This document shows, piece by piece, positions 18,998-28,900 of a stretch of DNA of 64,000 nt. This DNA is from Streptomyces vilmorinianum. Its GTDB lineage: Bacteria; Actinomycetota; Actinomycetes; Streptomycetales; Streptomycetaceae. The stretch lies in assembly GCF_005517195.1 (NCBI RefSeq), contig NZ_CP040244.1:5908001-5972000 (forward strand), given 5' to 3'. Within the stretch, counting starts at the first letter, position 1. Each line of letters opens with the position of its first letter. The position numbers were made by a program, and so were the translations under genes. The notes beneath the pieces were generated by a model that saw nothing but the letters and a program-made list of their open reading frames with translations, made no database searches and had not been told where the DNA came from.

Positions 18998-19039
18998 TCA
19001 GCCGACGCGCTTTCCAAGTACGAGAATTCGGGTGCGCAT
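18998..19039 (-). CDS. ilvB leader peptide (branched-chain amino acid attenuator)
   Basis: A 13-codon frame reads MRTRILVLGKRVG, with Ile-Leu-Val-Leu at positions 5-8. GGGGGGAGGG lies about 9 bases upstream. Slow translation at the ILVL codons when branched-chain aminoacyl-tRNAs are scarce would leave the downstream codons unoccupied and favour the antiterminator, letting transcription reach ilvB-ilvN-ilvC. Attenuators of this kind are known for actinobacterial ilvB genes. The peptide itself probably has no further function. Confidence 0.85.
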   Translation of the reverse strand: MRTRILVLGKRVG

Positions 19040-19072
19040 GGCACTGACCCTCCCCCCGACGCACCACCAGTG

Positions 19073-22000
19073 TCAAGTGGGTGGGACGGGCGTCTCAGTA
19101 TTTGAGCGGAACGGGGGATGGTTTCCGACAGGAACGGCCACCCCTCCGGGGACGGGGTACTCGTTCCGTACGAGCGCGCGGCGCAGCCTGTACTCGTCGA
19201 GCGGGCCGGAGAACGCCATGCCCTGGCCGTCCGTGCAGCCCATGGCGCGCAGGGCGAGCACCTGCTCGGGGACGTCCACCCCGTCGGCGACGGACTGCAG
19301 CCCGAGGTCGGAGGCGATCCGGAGCAGCCCGCTGGTGATCTTGCGCAGCCGGGCGGACTCGACCACGCCCTCGACGAGACCTCTGTCCAGTTTCAGTACG
19401 TCGACGGGGAGGCGGCGCAGGGCGCTGATGGCCGCGTGGCCGCTGCCGAAGCCGTCGAGCGCGATCCGTACGCCGAGCCGGCGCAGGGCGACCAGGCGCT
19501 GCTCCAGGTCGTCGAGGGAGACCCGGGGGTCGCTGTCGGCGAGCTCGATCATCAGGGATCCCGAGGGGAGCCCGTGGCGGGTCAGGAGCGCCTCGACGGA
19601 GCCGAGCGGCAGGGAGCGGTCGAGCAGTCCGCGGGCGGAGAGCCGGATGGAGACCGGCGTGCGATGGCCGAGTCCGGCCCGTTCGGCGGCCTGCTCCACG
19701 GCCTGTTCGAGGAGCCAGCGGCCGAGCTCGGCGACGCGCTCGCTGTCGTCGGCGACGCGCAGGAACTCGGCGGGCGTGAAGAGGATGCCCTGGGCGGAGC
19801 GCCAGCGGGCCTGGGCGGCGACGGCGGTGATCCGGCCGGTGGCGAGGTCCACGACCGGCTGGTGGAGCAGGGCGAACTCTCCGTCGTCCAGGGCGGTGCG
19901 CAGCCGGGTGGCCAGCTCGGTCCTGCGGACGACCTCGGCCTGCATCTGCGGGGCGTACAGCTCGACGCGGTCCTTGCCGGCGGCCTTGGCCCGGTACATG
20001 GCCAGGTCGGCGTTGCGCAGCAGGTCGCCCGCGCTGATCCCGGGCTCGGCGAAGGCGACGCCGATGGAAGCGGCGACCCGGACCTCGTTCCCGCCCTCGA
20101 CGCGGTACGGCTGGGAGAGCGTGAGGCGCAGCCGGTCGGCGATCTCGTGGACCTGGCGCTCGCGGGCGGAGCGGTCCCGGGTGCCGTCGCCGAGGATCAG
20201 CGCGGCGAACTCGTCGCCGCCGAGACGGGCGGCGGTGTCCCCGGCCCGTACGGAGTCCTGGAGGCGGCGGGCGGCCTGGACGAGCAGCTCGTCCCCGGCC
20301 TGGTGGCCGAGCCGGTCGTTGACGGCCTTGAAGCCGTCGAGGTCGATGAAGAGCACGGCCGTGCCGGGGTCGGAGGAGCGCCGGCCGGCGAGCGCCTTGC
20401 GGACGCGCCGGGTGAACAGCGCCCGGTTGGGCAGGTCGGTGAGCGGGTCGTGCTCGGCGTTGTGCTGCAGCTGGGCCTGGAGGCGGACCCGCTCGGTGAC
20501 GTCCCGGCTGTTGAAGATCAGCCCGCCCTGGTGGCGGTTGACGGTGGACTCGACGTTGAGCCAGTCGCCGCGACCGGAGCGGAAGCGGCACTCGATGCGG
20601 GTGGTCGGCTCCTCCGAAGGAGGAGCGGCGAGGAACCGACGGACCTCGTGCACCACGCCGCCGAGGTCTTCTGGGTGGATGAGCGAGGCCAGTTCGGAGC
20701 CGATCAGATCCTCGGCCTCGCGCCCGTAGACCCCCGAGGCGGCGGGGCTCACGTACCGGAGTATGCCCGTGGGCGCGGCGATCATGATGACGTCGCTCGA
20801 GCCCTGCACCAGGGACCTGAAGTGGTTCTCCTTCTGGGCCAGTTCGTGGGTGAGGGCGATGTTGTCGAGGAGCATGATGCCCTGGCGTACGACCAGGGCC
20901 AGCACGACCGTACAGCCGGTGAAGACGACCACGCGGTCCACTCTGCGTCCCTCGACGACGTTGTACAGGATGCCGAGCGTGCAGACCGCCGCGGCGAGAT
21001 ACGGGGTGAGGGCGGCCAGCGAGCCGGCGACAGGGCGGCTGGGGAGGCGCTGGCCGCGCGCGGCGGAGGTGCCGGCGCCGCCGGCGGGCCGGCGGACGCC
21101 CCAGGGGGCGTACGCGAGGAGCAGGGAGCCCGCGAACCAGCCGGCGTCGAGCAGCTGGCCCGAGGTGTAGTTCTCGCGCAGCAGCGGGGAGGTGAACAGG
21201 GCGTCGCACAGCACGGTGAGGGCGAGTGCGGCGATGGCGGTGTTGGTCGCCGAGCGGTTCACCTGGGAGCGGCGGAAGTGCAGGGCCAGGACCATGCTGA
21301 CGAGGACGATGTCGAGCAGGGGGTACGCCAGTGAGAGCGCGGCCCTGGCGACGCTCTCGCCCTGGAAGTGCGCGGTGTGCGCGAGGGCGAGGCTCCAGGA
21401 GAGGGTGAGCAGGGAGCCGCCGATGAGCCAGGCGTCGAGCGCGAGGCAGACCCAGCCGGCCCGGGTGACGGGCTTCTTGGCGAGGACGAGCAGGCCGACG
21501 ATGGCGGGCGGGGCGAAGAGCAGGAAGAAGAGGTCGGCGATGGAGGGGCTGGGGACCTCCTGGTGCCGGACGACTTCGTACCACCCCCAGACGGCGTTGC
21601 CCGCGGCCGCCATGGCGGAGGAGAAGGCGAAGAGCAGCCAGGCGGGCCGGAAGCGGCTCTCGCGGACGCGGGCGTAGAGGAGGCAGGAGACGCAGGCGGC
21701 GAGGGCGGCGGCGCTGAGGCCGAAGTCCCCCATGATGAGGGCCAGTTGCTCGGATCCCCAGCCGAGTGCGGCTCCCGTGGCGTACCCCGCGCAGATGAGT
21801 CCGAGGATGACCTGGGCGAGGATCCCGCCGGTTCCGGAGCCGGCCGGACCGGGGCTGCCCGATCCGCCCGCGCCGCCGCCCTTCAGCGGGGCGCCGCCTC
21901 CTGCCCGGCCTCCTGGCGTACCTCCCGAGGGGCTTTCCGCGGGGCCTCCTGGGGGGCCTCCCGTGGGTCCGGCCTTCGCGCCGCCCGGCTTGCCTGCGGC

Positions 22001-22210
22001 GACCGGGCTGCGGCCGATGAGTGCTCCGGGGGCGCTCATCGGGGCGTCCCTGCGCGCACCGTCGCCCTCGGGCGTCCCCTGTGCCGGAATGGGGCGCGCG
22101 AGGGTCGTCGACGGCGGCCCCGCCGCGTCGGATCGTCGGTCCATCGGCCGTACTTCACCCGTCGCCCCCCTCGGAATCTGATGACCCGTCACGTTGCTCC
22201 CCAGCGCCAT
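19073..22210 (-). CDS. cdgC: Membrane PAS-GGDEF-EAL cyclic-di-GMP protein, CdgC-like
   Basis: About 1045 residues. A Pro/Gly-rich N-terminal region of about 130 residues is followed by some 9-10 hydrophobic segments (to about residue 450). Then come a PAS domain (LVQGSSDVIMIAAPTGILRY), a GGDEF domain (RLGGDEFAAL) with an inhibitory-site RAGD five residues before it, and an EAL domain. The EAL signature is degenerate: the EAL position reads AQA and the DDFGTG loop reads DGFGSG. It should therefore make c-di-GMP rather than degrade it. Layout and location fit CdgC of Streptomyces, from memory. The start is uncertain: GTG 22261, ATG 22210, GTG 22192 (GGGGAG nearby) and ATG 22144 are all possible. 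It lies upstream of the ilvB leader on the same strand. Confidence 0.85.
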   Translation of the reverse strand: MALGSNVTGHQIPRGATGEVRPMDRRSDAAGPPSTTLARPIPAQGTPEGDGARRDAPMSAPGALIGRSPVAAGKPGGAKAGPTGGPPGGPAESPSGGTPGGRAGGGAPLKGGGAGGSGSPGPAGSGTGGILAQVILGLICAGYATGAALGWGSEQLALIMGDFGLSAAALAACVSCLLYARVRESRFRPAWLLFAFSSAMAAAGNAVWGWYEVVRHQEVPSPSIADLFFLLFAPPAIVGLLVLAKKPVTRAGWVCLALDAWLIGGSLLTLSWSLALAHTAHFQGESVARAALSLAYPLLDIVLVSMVLALHFRRSQVNRSATNTAIAALALTVLCDALFTSPLLRENYTSGQLLDAGWFAGSLLLAYAPWGVRRPAGGAGTSAARGQRLPSRPVAGSLAALTPYLAAAVCTLGILYNVVEGRRVDRVVVFTGCTVVLALVVRQGIMLLDNIALTHELAQKENHFRSLVQGSSDVIMIAAPTGILRYVSPAASGVYGREAEDLIGSELASLIHPEDLGGVVHEVRRFLAAPPSEEPTTRIECRFRSGRGDWLNVESTVNRHQGGLIFNSRDVTERVRLQAQLQHNAEHDPLTDLPNRALFTRRVRKALAGRRSSDPGTAVLFIDLDGFKAVNDRLGHQAGDELLVQAARRLQDSVRAGDTAARLGGDEFAALILGDGTRDRSARERQVHEIADRLRLTLSQPYRVEGGNEVRVAASIGVAFAEPGISAGDLLRNADLAMYRAKAAGKDRVELYAPQMQAEVVRRTELATRLRTALDDGEFALLHQPVVDLATGRITAVAAQARWRSAQGILFTPAEFLRVADDSERVAELGRWLLEQAVEQAAERAGLGHRTPVSIRLSARGLLDRSLPLGSVEALLTRHGLPSGSLMIELADSDPRVSLDDLEQRLVALRRLGVRIALDGFGSGHAAISALRRLPVDVLKLDRGLVEGVVESARLRKITSGLLRIASDLGLQSVADGVDVPEQVLALRAMGCTDGQGMAFSGPLDEYRLRRALVRNEYPVPGGVAVPVGNHPPFRSNTETPVPPT

Positions 22211-22347
22211 CTCGTACTCGACGCAGCCCCCCGCTTCGGGACGATACACCAGGACCGTCACTCAGGGACAGGGGCGCTGTACTCTCCGTGACGGCCAGGG
22301 GGCTCGCGGCGGGCGCACCGAGGGGGCGCGCGGAACGGAGCGGCGGC

Positions 22348-23310
22348 TCAGGTGGTCAGGACCACGTTCGCCAGCCGCTCCCCCGCCGCGAACCGGGTCA
22401 GCTGGGCGGCGATCAGGCGCTTGGCGCGGGGCATGAACGCCGAAGTGGAACCGCCGACATGCGGACTCACCAGGACACCGGGAGCGTGCCACAACGGATG
22501 GCCGGGCGGCAGCGGTTCCGGGTCGGTGACGTCGAGCGCGGCGGTGATCCGGCCGCTCTCGACCTCCTTGAGCAGCGCGGCCGTGTCCACCACGGGGCCT
22601 CGGGCCACGTTCACCAGAAGCGCGCCGTCCTTCATGCGGCCGAGAAAGCCCGCGTCGGCGAGGTGCCGGGTCTCGGGCGTGAGCGGAGTGGAGAGGACGA
22701 CCACGTCCGCCTGCGGCAGCAGGGCGGGCAGCTCGGACAACGGCTGCACCGGACCGCGCTCCGTGGTGCGTGCGGAGCGCGCGACGCGCGCCACCCGCGC
22801 GCACTCGAAGGGCGCGAGCCGGTCCTCGATGGCGGCGCCGATCGATCCGTACCCCACGATCAGCACGGACTTGTCCGCGAGCGCCGGATAGAACCCGTCC
22901 CGCCACTCCTCGGCGTCCTGCCCCCGGACGAAGCCCGGGATGCCGCGCAGCGAGGCGAGGATCAGGGCGAGCGTCAACTCGGCCGTGCTGGCCTCGTGGA
23001 CGCCCTTGGCGTTGCACAGTTCGACCCCCGCGCGCAGGGAGCCGAGTCCGGGTGTCACATGGTCCGTGCCCGCCGAGAGCGTCTGCACGGCGCGCACCGA
23101 CGTCATCGCGGCGAGCGGCCGGACCGCTACCTCCGACCCCTTCATGTACGGCACGACGTAGAAGGCGCAGCGTGCCGGGTCGGCGGGGAAGTCGGGACCG
23201 CCGTCCCAGAAGCGGTAGTTCAGCCCCGACGCGTCCGGCGCGGGAAGCCCTTCGATCTCGTCCGCGGGGATCGGCAGCCAGACGTCGGCGGTCGTCTCAT
23301 CGAGTGTCAT
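22348..23310 (-). CDS. D-isomer-specific 2-hydroxyacid dehydrogenase family protein
   Basis: 320 residues. The NAD-binding loop is VLIVGYGSIGAAIEDRL. The catalytic Arg is in VNVARGPVVDT, the acidic partner in DVTDPEPLPP and the His in VSPHVGGSTSAF, so the active site is complete. It is shorter than SerA and lacks an ACT domain, which suggests a glyoxylate/hydroxypyruvate-reductase-like enzyme acting on an unknown 2-oxo acid. It is divergent from the aldo/keto reductase at 23384, with about 70 bases between the starts. Confidence 0.88.
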   Translation of the reverse strand: MTLDETTADVWLPIPADEIEGLPAPDASGLNYRFWDGGPDFPADPARCAFYVVPYMKGSEVAVRPLAAMTSVRAVQTLSAGTDHVTPGLGSLRAGVELCNAKGVHEASTAELTLALILASLRGIPGFVRGQDAEEWRDGFYPALADKSVLIVGYGSIGAAIEDRLAPFECARVARVARSARTTERGPVQPLSELPALLPQADVVVLSTPLTPETRHLADAGFLGRMKDGALLVNVARGPVVDTAALLKEVESGRITAALDVTDPEPLPPGHPLWHAPGVLVSPHVGGSTSAFMPRAKRLIAAQLTRFAAGERLANVVLTT

Positions 23311-23383
23311 GACGGGGAGGCTATGCGATGAATCCCGCGCTCCATTGGTTACGTTGGGACCGCACAGGGAGGGGTACCGGCAG

Positions 23384-24385
23384 GTGGAGCGCAGGACAAT
23401 CGGGGCGGCGGCGCTCGACGTGGGCGCGGTCGGCCTGGGCTGTATGCCGATGAACTGGGCCTACAGCGCCTCTCAGCAGCGCGGCGACCGCTCGCTGCGG
23501 ACGGTGCACGCGGCGCTGGACGCCGGGGTGACCCTGCTCGACACCGCTGACATGTACGGTCCGTTCACCAATGAGCTGCTGGTGGGGCGGGCGTTGAAGG
23601 AGCGCCGCGCGGACGCGTTCGTGTCGACGAAGTGCGGCCTGCTCGTGGGCGACCAGCACGTGGTGGCCAACGGCCGGCCCGGGTACGTACGGCGGGCCTG
23701 CGACGCCTCGCTGCGGCGGCTGCAGACGGATGTCATCGACCTCTACCAGCTCCACCGGGCCGATCCGGAGGTGCCGGTCGAGGAGACCTGGGGCGCGATG
23801 GCCGAGCTGGTGTCCGCGGGCAAGGTGCGGGCGCTGGGGCTGTGCGCGGTGGGGGCGCGGGCGGCGCGGCGCGGCGGTGCGTCCGATGTGCATGAAGGAA
23901 CGATCCGCCAGCTGGAGCGGATCCAGCAGGTCTTTCCGGTGAGCGCCGTGGAGGCCGAGCTGTCGGTGTGGTCGCCCGAGGCGCTGGAGCGGCTGCTGCC
24001 GTGGTGCGAGGCGCGGGGCGTGGGGTTCCTGGCCGCGATGCCGCTGGGGAACGGGTTCCTGACCGGGACGCTGACACCGGGCGGGGGCTTCGAGCCGGAC
24101 GACCCGCGGGCCCGGCATCCCCGCTTCACCGCCGAGATGATGGCGGCGAACCAGCCGCTGGTGGCCGGGCTGCGGCGGGTGGCGGCCCGGCACGGCGAGG
24201 ACGTCACTCCGGCGCAGGTGGCGCTGGCGTGGGCGCTGGCGCAGGGGCCGCACGTGGTGCCGATCCCGGGGGCGAAGCGGGAGCGGTGGGCGGTGGAGAA
24301 CGCACGGGCGGCGGAGCTGGTGCTGACGGCCGCGGACCTCGCGGAGATCGCGGGGCTGCCGGCGCCGCGGGGGTCGTGGGACTGA
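23384..24385 (+). CDS. Aldo/keto reductase
   Basis: 333 residues from the GTG at 23384, preceded by AGGGAGGGG. The catalytic tetrad is visible: Asp and Tyr in LLDTADMYGP, Lys in FVSTKCGLL, His in DLYQLHRAD. The C-terminal NADPH-binding segment is VVPIPGAKRERWAVEN. The sequence resembles the YakC/Tas group acting on small aldehydes and ketones; the physiological substrate is unknown. It is divergent from the 2-hydroxyacid dehydrogenase, possibly sharing a regulatory region. Confidence 0.9.
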   Translation: MERRTIGAAALDVGAVGLGCMPMNWAYSASQQRGDRSLRTVHAALDAGVTLLDTADMYGPFTNELLVGRALKERRADAFVSTKCGLLVGDQHVVANGRPGYVRRACDASLRRLQTDVIDLYQLHRADPEVPVEETWGAMAELVSAGKVRALGLCAVGARAARRGGASDVHEGTIRQLERIQQVFPVSAVEAELSVWSPEALERLLPWCEARGVGFLAAMPLGNGFLTGTLTPGGGFEPDDPRARHPRFTAEMMAANQPLVAGLRRVAARHGEDVTPAQVALAWALAQGPHVVPIPGAKRERWAVENARAAELVLTAADLAEIAGLPAPRGSWD

Positions 24386-24453
24386 GGTCGGGAACCTGAT
24401 CGGCTCGGGCGGTGTATCAAGGGTAGTGATCGCCGCTCGAAGGGATCGGGACC

Positions 24454-25554
24454 GTGGGCCGAGCTTTTGTGGGAGCTGTGGGGGCAGCCGCCGTGCTGGG
24501 GCTGGTGGTGGGCTGTTCGTCGGGCGGGGGCGGTGACGGGGGCGCGTCGCCGCCCGCGAAGGAGCCGGGCTCGCCGAGTGCCACGGCCGCCGTGCGCGTC
24601 GCCGGGACGCTCACCGAGGATCTGAAGTCGCCGTGGGGTGTGGCCGCGCTGCCCGGCGGGGATCTCCTGGTCTCCTCGCGCGACGAGCGGACGATCACGC
24701 GCGTCGATGCGAAGACAGGCGAGAAGTCCCTGGTCGGAGAGGTGCCGGGGGTGGTTCCCGGCGGTGAGGGCGGACTCCTCGGGCTCGCCGTGCGGGACGG
24801 CTGGGTGTACGCGTACTTCACGGCGGAGTCGGACAACCGCATCGTCCGGATGCGGTACGGAGGCGGGAGCGGGGACCGGCTGGGCGCGCCCGAGGTGGTC
24901 CTCTCGGGCATCCCGAAGGGGAACGTGCACAACGGCGGGCGGATCGCGTTCGGGCCGGACGGGATGCTGTACGCGGGGACGGGCGAGCGGGGCGAGACGG
25001 GCCTCGCGCAGAGCGTGGGGTCGCTGGGCGGGAAGATCCTGCGGATGACGCCGGAGGGCGAGCCGGCGCCCGGCAATCCGTTCCCTGGCTCGGTGGTGTA
25101 CTCGCTCGGGCACCGCAATGTGCAGGGCCTGGCCTGGGACGCGGACGGACGGCTGTGGGCGGCCGAGTTCGGTCAGAACACCTGGGACGAGCTGAATCTG
25201 ATCGAGCCCGGCAAGAACTACGGGTGGCCGAAGGTGGAGGGCCGGGCGGGGGTGTCCGACTTCGTGGACCCGGTGGCCCAGTGGAGGACGGCGGAGGCCT
25301 CGCCGAGCGGCATCGCGTACGCCGGGGACGCGATCTGGATGGCAGGCCTCCGGGGCGAGCGGCTTTGGCGCATACCCCTCTCGGGGGCGGAACGCTCGGG
25401 GGACCCCGAGGCGTTCTTCGTGGAGGAGTACGGCCGCCTGCGCACGGTCCTGGCGGCGGGTGACGGCCGGCTCTGGCTGACGACGAGCGAGACCGACACC
25501 CGGGGCACGCCCGCGCCCGGCGACGACAAGATCCTCCGGCTGGAGGTGAGGTGA
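24454..25554 (+). CDS. PQQ-dependent sugar (glucose/sorbosone) dehydrogenase-like lipoprotein
   Basis: 366 residues from the GTG at 24454. A lipoprotein signal with lipobox LVVG-C ends at about residue 21 and is followed by a Gly/Ser-rich tether. The six-bladed propeller of the GSDH family is recognisable from LKSPWGVAALPGGDLLV, GGEGGLLGLAV, HNGGRIAFGPDGMLYAGTG, YSLGHRNVQGLAWD and LNLIEPGKNYGWP. It is probably anchored to the outer face of the membrane. Whether it uses PQQ and which sugar it oxidises cannot be read here, and many family members have no proven activity. A TAGTGA box lies about 25 bases upstream. The DUF6191-like gene follows after 13 bases. Confidence 0.85.
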   Translation: MGRAFVGAVGAAAVLGLVVGCSSGGGGDGGASPPAKEPGSPSATAAVRVAGTLTEDLKSPWGVAALPGGDLLVSSRDERTITRVDAKTGEKSLVGEVPGVVPGGEGGLLGLAVRDGWVYAYFTAESDNRIVRMRYGGGSGDRLGAPEVVLSGIPKGNVHNGGRIAFGPDGMLYAGTGERGETGLAQSVGSLGGKILRMTPEGEPAPGNPFPGSVVYSLGHRNVQGLAWDADGRLWAAEFGQNTWDELNLIEPGKNYGWPKVEGRAGVSDFVDPVAQWRTAEASPSGIAYAGDAIWMAGLRGERLWRIPLSGAERSGDPEAFFVEEYGRLRTVLAAGDGRLWLTTSETDTRGTPAPGDDKILRLEVR

Positions 25555-25567
25555 GGGGGCGGAATCG

Positions 25568-25771
25568 ATGTTCAACCTGATGGAGGAGCTGTTCGCACCG
25601 GGCCGCAAGCACACGGAGGACGAGCGCCAGCGGCTGGCCCTGACCCGGGAGGACCTGGGCGACGGGGACCCCGGCCGCGGCCCGATAGACCTGACGTCGG
25701 GCCGGGTGACGATACGGGTCTCGGCCCCGGTGACGGACGAGTCCGCCCCCGCCGACGACGGGTCGGGCTGA
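25568..25771 (+). CDS. Small DUF6191-like protein
   Basis: 67 residues starting MFNLMEELFAPGRKHT and containing GDGDPGRGPIDLTSG, which I recognise as the conserved core of a small actinobacterial family (DUF6191). GAGGGGG precedes the ATG. It starts 13 bases after the sugar-dehydrogenase gene and is probably co-transcribed. The product is acidic and soluble-looking, with no cysteine or membrane segment. Its function is unknown. Confidence 0.75.
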   Translation: MFNLMEELFAPGRKHTEDERQRLALTREDLGDGDPGRGPIDLTSGRVTIRVSAPVTDESAPADDGSG

Positions 25772-25904
25772 CCGCGGGCCGGGGGCCCGGCCGGGGGCTG
25801 CGGCGAGGGCGCCGACAGGACGGGAAGCAGCCTGCGGTGGGCCTGCCTCCGCACCGGCAGGGCGGGGCCGACGCGACGCCGGGCCCCCTCCGGCCGGGCG
25901 GTCG

Positions 25905-28900
25905 TTATGCCGGGGCCTCCAGCAGGCGAAGGCGGTGGGCCAGCGCGGCCGCCTCGCCGCGGCCGGAGACTCCCAGCTTGGCGAGGATGTTCGAGACGTG
26001 GACGCTCGCCGTCTTCGGGGAGATGAAGAGCTCCTCGGCGATCTGGCGGTTGGTGCGGCCGGCGGCGACCAGGCGCAGGACGTCCTGCTCCCGGGGGGTC
26101 AGGCCGAAGGCGTCGTCGCCCGGATCCGGTTCCGGGGCGCGGTCCGGGGCGGTCAGCGGGAGGCGGGCGCGGGCGGCGAGCAGCTCGACGTCCTCGCGCA
26201 GGGGGTGCGCGCCGAGACGGACGGCGGTGGCGTGCGCCTCGCGCAGCAGCGCCGCGGCCTCGTCGCGGTGGCCGCCCTCGGCCAGGAGGGCGTCGGCGAG
26301 GCGGTGCCGGGCGACGGCGAGCGGGTAGGGGCGCTCCAGCGGCTCGTACGCGGCGACGATCTCGGTCCAGCGGTCGACCGGGTGACGGCCCTCGGCGCGG
26401 TCCAGCTCCGCCGAGACGTGCAGGGAGTACGCCACCCAGACGGGCGCCGGGGTCGCCAGACCCCGTGCGCAGCGGCGGAGCAGGGCGACAGCCTCCTCGC
26501 GGCCCTGCTCGGCGGCGGGCAGGCCGAGCGCGTCCGCCTCCGCGGTGGCGGCGGCGAGGAGCAGTGGCCAGGCGTCGCGATGGGTGCCGGGCGGGAATCC
26601 GGTCTCCGCGGCGGCGGTCAGCTCGGCCCGGGCGTCGTGGATCCGTCCGCTTCCGGCGGCGATGCTCACCCCGACGTACCTCATCGGGATCGTGTACTGC
26701 GGCATCGGATCGGCCTTGCCGAAGTGCTCGCGGGCGTTGGCCAACTGGCTGGTGGCCTCGGCCAGTTCGCCGCGGGCGACGGCGAGCTGGGCCAGCCGGA
26801 GGGCGGCGGAGCCGCGCGGCTTGGAGCTCTGTCCGGCGCGCTCCAGCCACTCGCCGTTGCGCTGGGTCTCCTCCCACAGGCCGAGGGAGAACTGCGACTC
26901 GGCCTGGTTGGCGCGTACCCAGCCCTGGCTGTCGAGGAGTCCGTGGTCGCGGGTGAGCCGGATGGCGGCCTCGGTGACCTCGACGGCCTCCCGGGAGCGG
27001 CCGAGGCTCTCCAGGCTGGAGGAGAGGTTGACATGGGTGCGGGAGCATTCGTGGTAGAGCCCGAGGGCGAGGGTGCGGTCGCGCACCTCGTACATGGAGG
27101 CCAGCCCGGCCTCCAGGTCGCCCGCCGCGACCTGAAGCGTGCCGAGGGTGACCCGGGCGCCGAGCTCGATGGCCTCGGCCTTCACCAACCGGGCGTATTC
27201 GACGGCCCGTTCGGCTGCGGCGAGGCTCTCGGGGCCGGGCTGGTGGAGCATGCCCCAGCCGGCGGCCACGGTGAGGACGACCGCGTGGACGGCGGACGGC
27301 GACAGCCCCTTGACGAGTTCCTGCGCCTTGGCGATCTCGACCCAGCCGTCGGAGCGGCCGAGCCCGGAGACGATGCGGGAGCGCTCGGTCCAGAACCAGG
27401 CGGCCCGCAGCGGGTCGCGCTCCTCGCCGTCCTCCCCGTCGAGGAGCCGCAGCGCCATCTTGCCGATCTTCAGGGCGCGTTCGCGTTCTCCGCACAGCCG
27501 GGCGGCGTACGCGGCCTCGGCGAGCAGGTCGAGATAGCGCAGCGGCGTGGTCTCGGGGTCGCAGCCACAGGGAGGGTAGGCCTCGGCGTAGTCCATCGGC
27601 CGCAGCGAGCCCCGCACCTCGGCGGACACCTCGTCCCACAGCTCCATGGCCCGTTCGAGCAGCCGCAGTTGCTCCGCGTACGCATAGCGCTCGCGGGTCT
27701 CGACGGAGGCGCGGAGCACGGCCGGGAGCGCCCGGGCGGGGTCGTGCGCGTGGTACCAGTAGGTGGCGAGCCGGGTCGCGCGCTCGTCGGCGCGGACGAG
27801 GGAGGGGTCGGCCTCCAGGGCCTCGGCGTAGCGCCGGTTGAGGCGGGAGCGTTCGCCGGGCAGGAGGTCGTCGCTGACGGCCTCGCGGACCAGGGAGTGG
27901 CGAAAACGGTAGCCGTCGCCGTCGGGGACGGCGAGCAGGATGTTGGCGCCGACGGCGGCCCGCAGCGCTTCGATGAGGTCGTCCTCGGAGAGCCGGGCGA
28001 CGGCGGCGAGCAGCGCGTACTCGACGGTGGAGCCGCCCTCGGCGACGATTCTGGCGACCCGCTGGGCGTCCTCGGGGAGCGTCTCGACCCGTACGAGCAG
28101 CAGATCGCGCAGGGAGTCGCTGAGGGAGCCCGGGGCGCAGCCGGCCGCGTGGGAGACGACGAGTTCCTCGACGAAGAAGGCGTTGCCGTCGGAGCGGTCG
28201 AAGACCTCGTCGACGAGGGCGGCTTCGGGTTCGGCGGCGAGGATGCCGGTGAGCTGGCGGCGCACCTCGGCGCGGGTGAAGCGGGAGAGCTCGATGCGCT
28301 GGATGGTCCGCAGCCGGTCGAGTTCGGCGAGGAGGGGGCGCAGCGGGTGGCGGCGGTGGATGTCGTCGGCGCGGTAGCTGGCGACGACCACGATCCGGCC
28401 GCGGCGCAGGGTGCGGAAGAGGTACGCGAGAAGGTGCCGGGTGGACGCGTCGGCCCAGTGCAGGTCCTCCAGGACGAGCACGATCGTACGGTCGGCGGCG
28501 AGCCGCTCCAGGAGCCGTACGGTCAGTTCGAAGAGGCGGGCGGTGGAGTCCTCGTTGGACGGCTCGTGGCTGCCGACGTCGCCGAGTTCGGGCAGCAGCC
28601 GGGCGAGTTCGCCTTCCTGTCCGGCGGCGGCGGCCGCGAGTTCCTCGGGGAGGCGACGGTTGAGCGAGCGCAGGGCGGTGGAGAAGGGGGCGAACGGCAG
28701 CCCGTCCGCGCCGATTTCGACACAGCCTCCGAGCGCGATGACGGCGCCGCGGTCGCAGGCCGCGTCGATGAACTCCTCGATGAGCCGCGTCTTGCCGACG
28801 CCGGCCTCACCGCCGACGAGCAGAGCCTGGGGCTCTCCTTCGCCGGCGCGGGCCAACGCGTCGGTGAGGGCGGTGAGTTCACCGGCCCGGCCGACGAACA

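Noticed and set aside
21850..21990. Repeated CCTCC/GGGGCC blocks in the CdgC-like gene, considered as a mobile repeat
   Set aside because: They encode a Pro/Gly-rich disordered linker with normal codon periodicity; no flanking duplications are visible.
25772..25904. GGCCGGGGGCCCGGCC-like inverted repeats between the DUF6191 and LuxR genes, considered as a terminator
   Set aside because: The region is so GC-rich that many alternative pairings exist; no single clear hairpin stands out.
23743..27639. Very long minus-strand open frame of about 1300 codons across the aldo/keto reductase, sugar dehydrogenase and LuxR genes
   Set aside because: It crosses several well-identified genes on both strands and shows low-complexity Arg/Pro/Gly runs. 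It arises from absence of stops in high-GC DNA.
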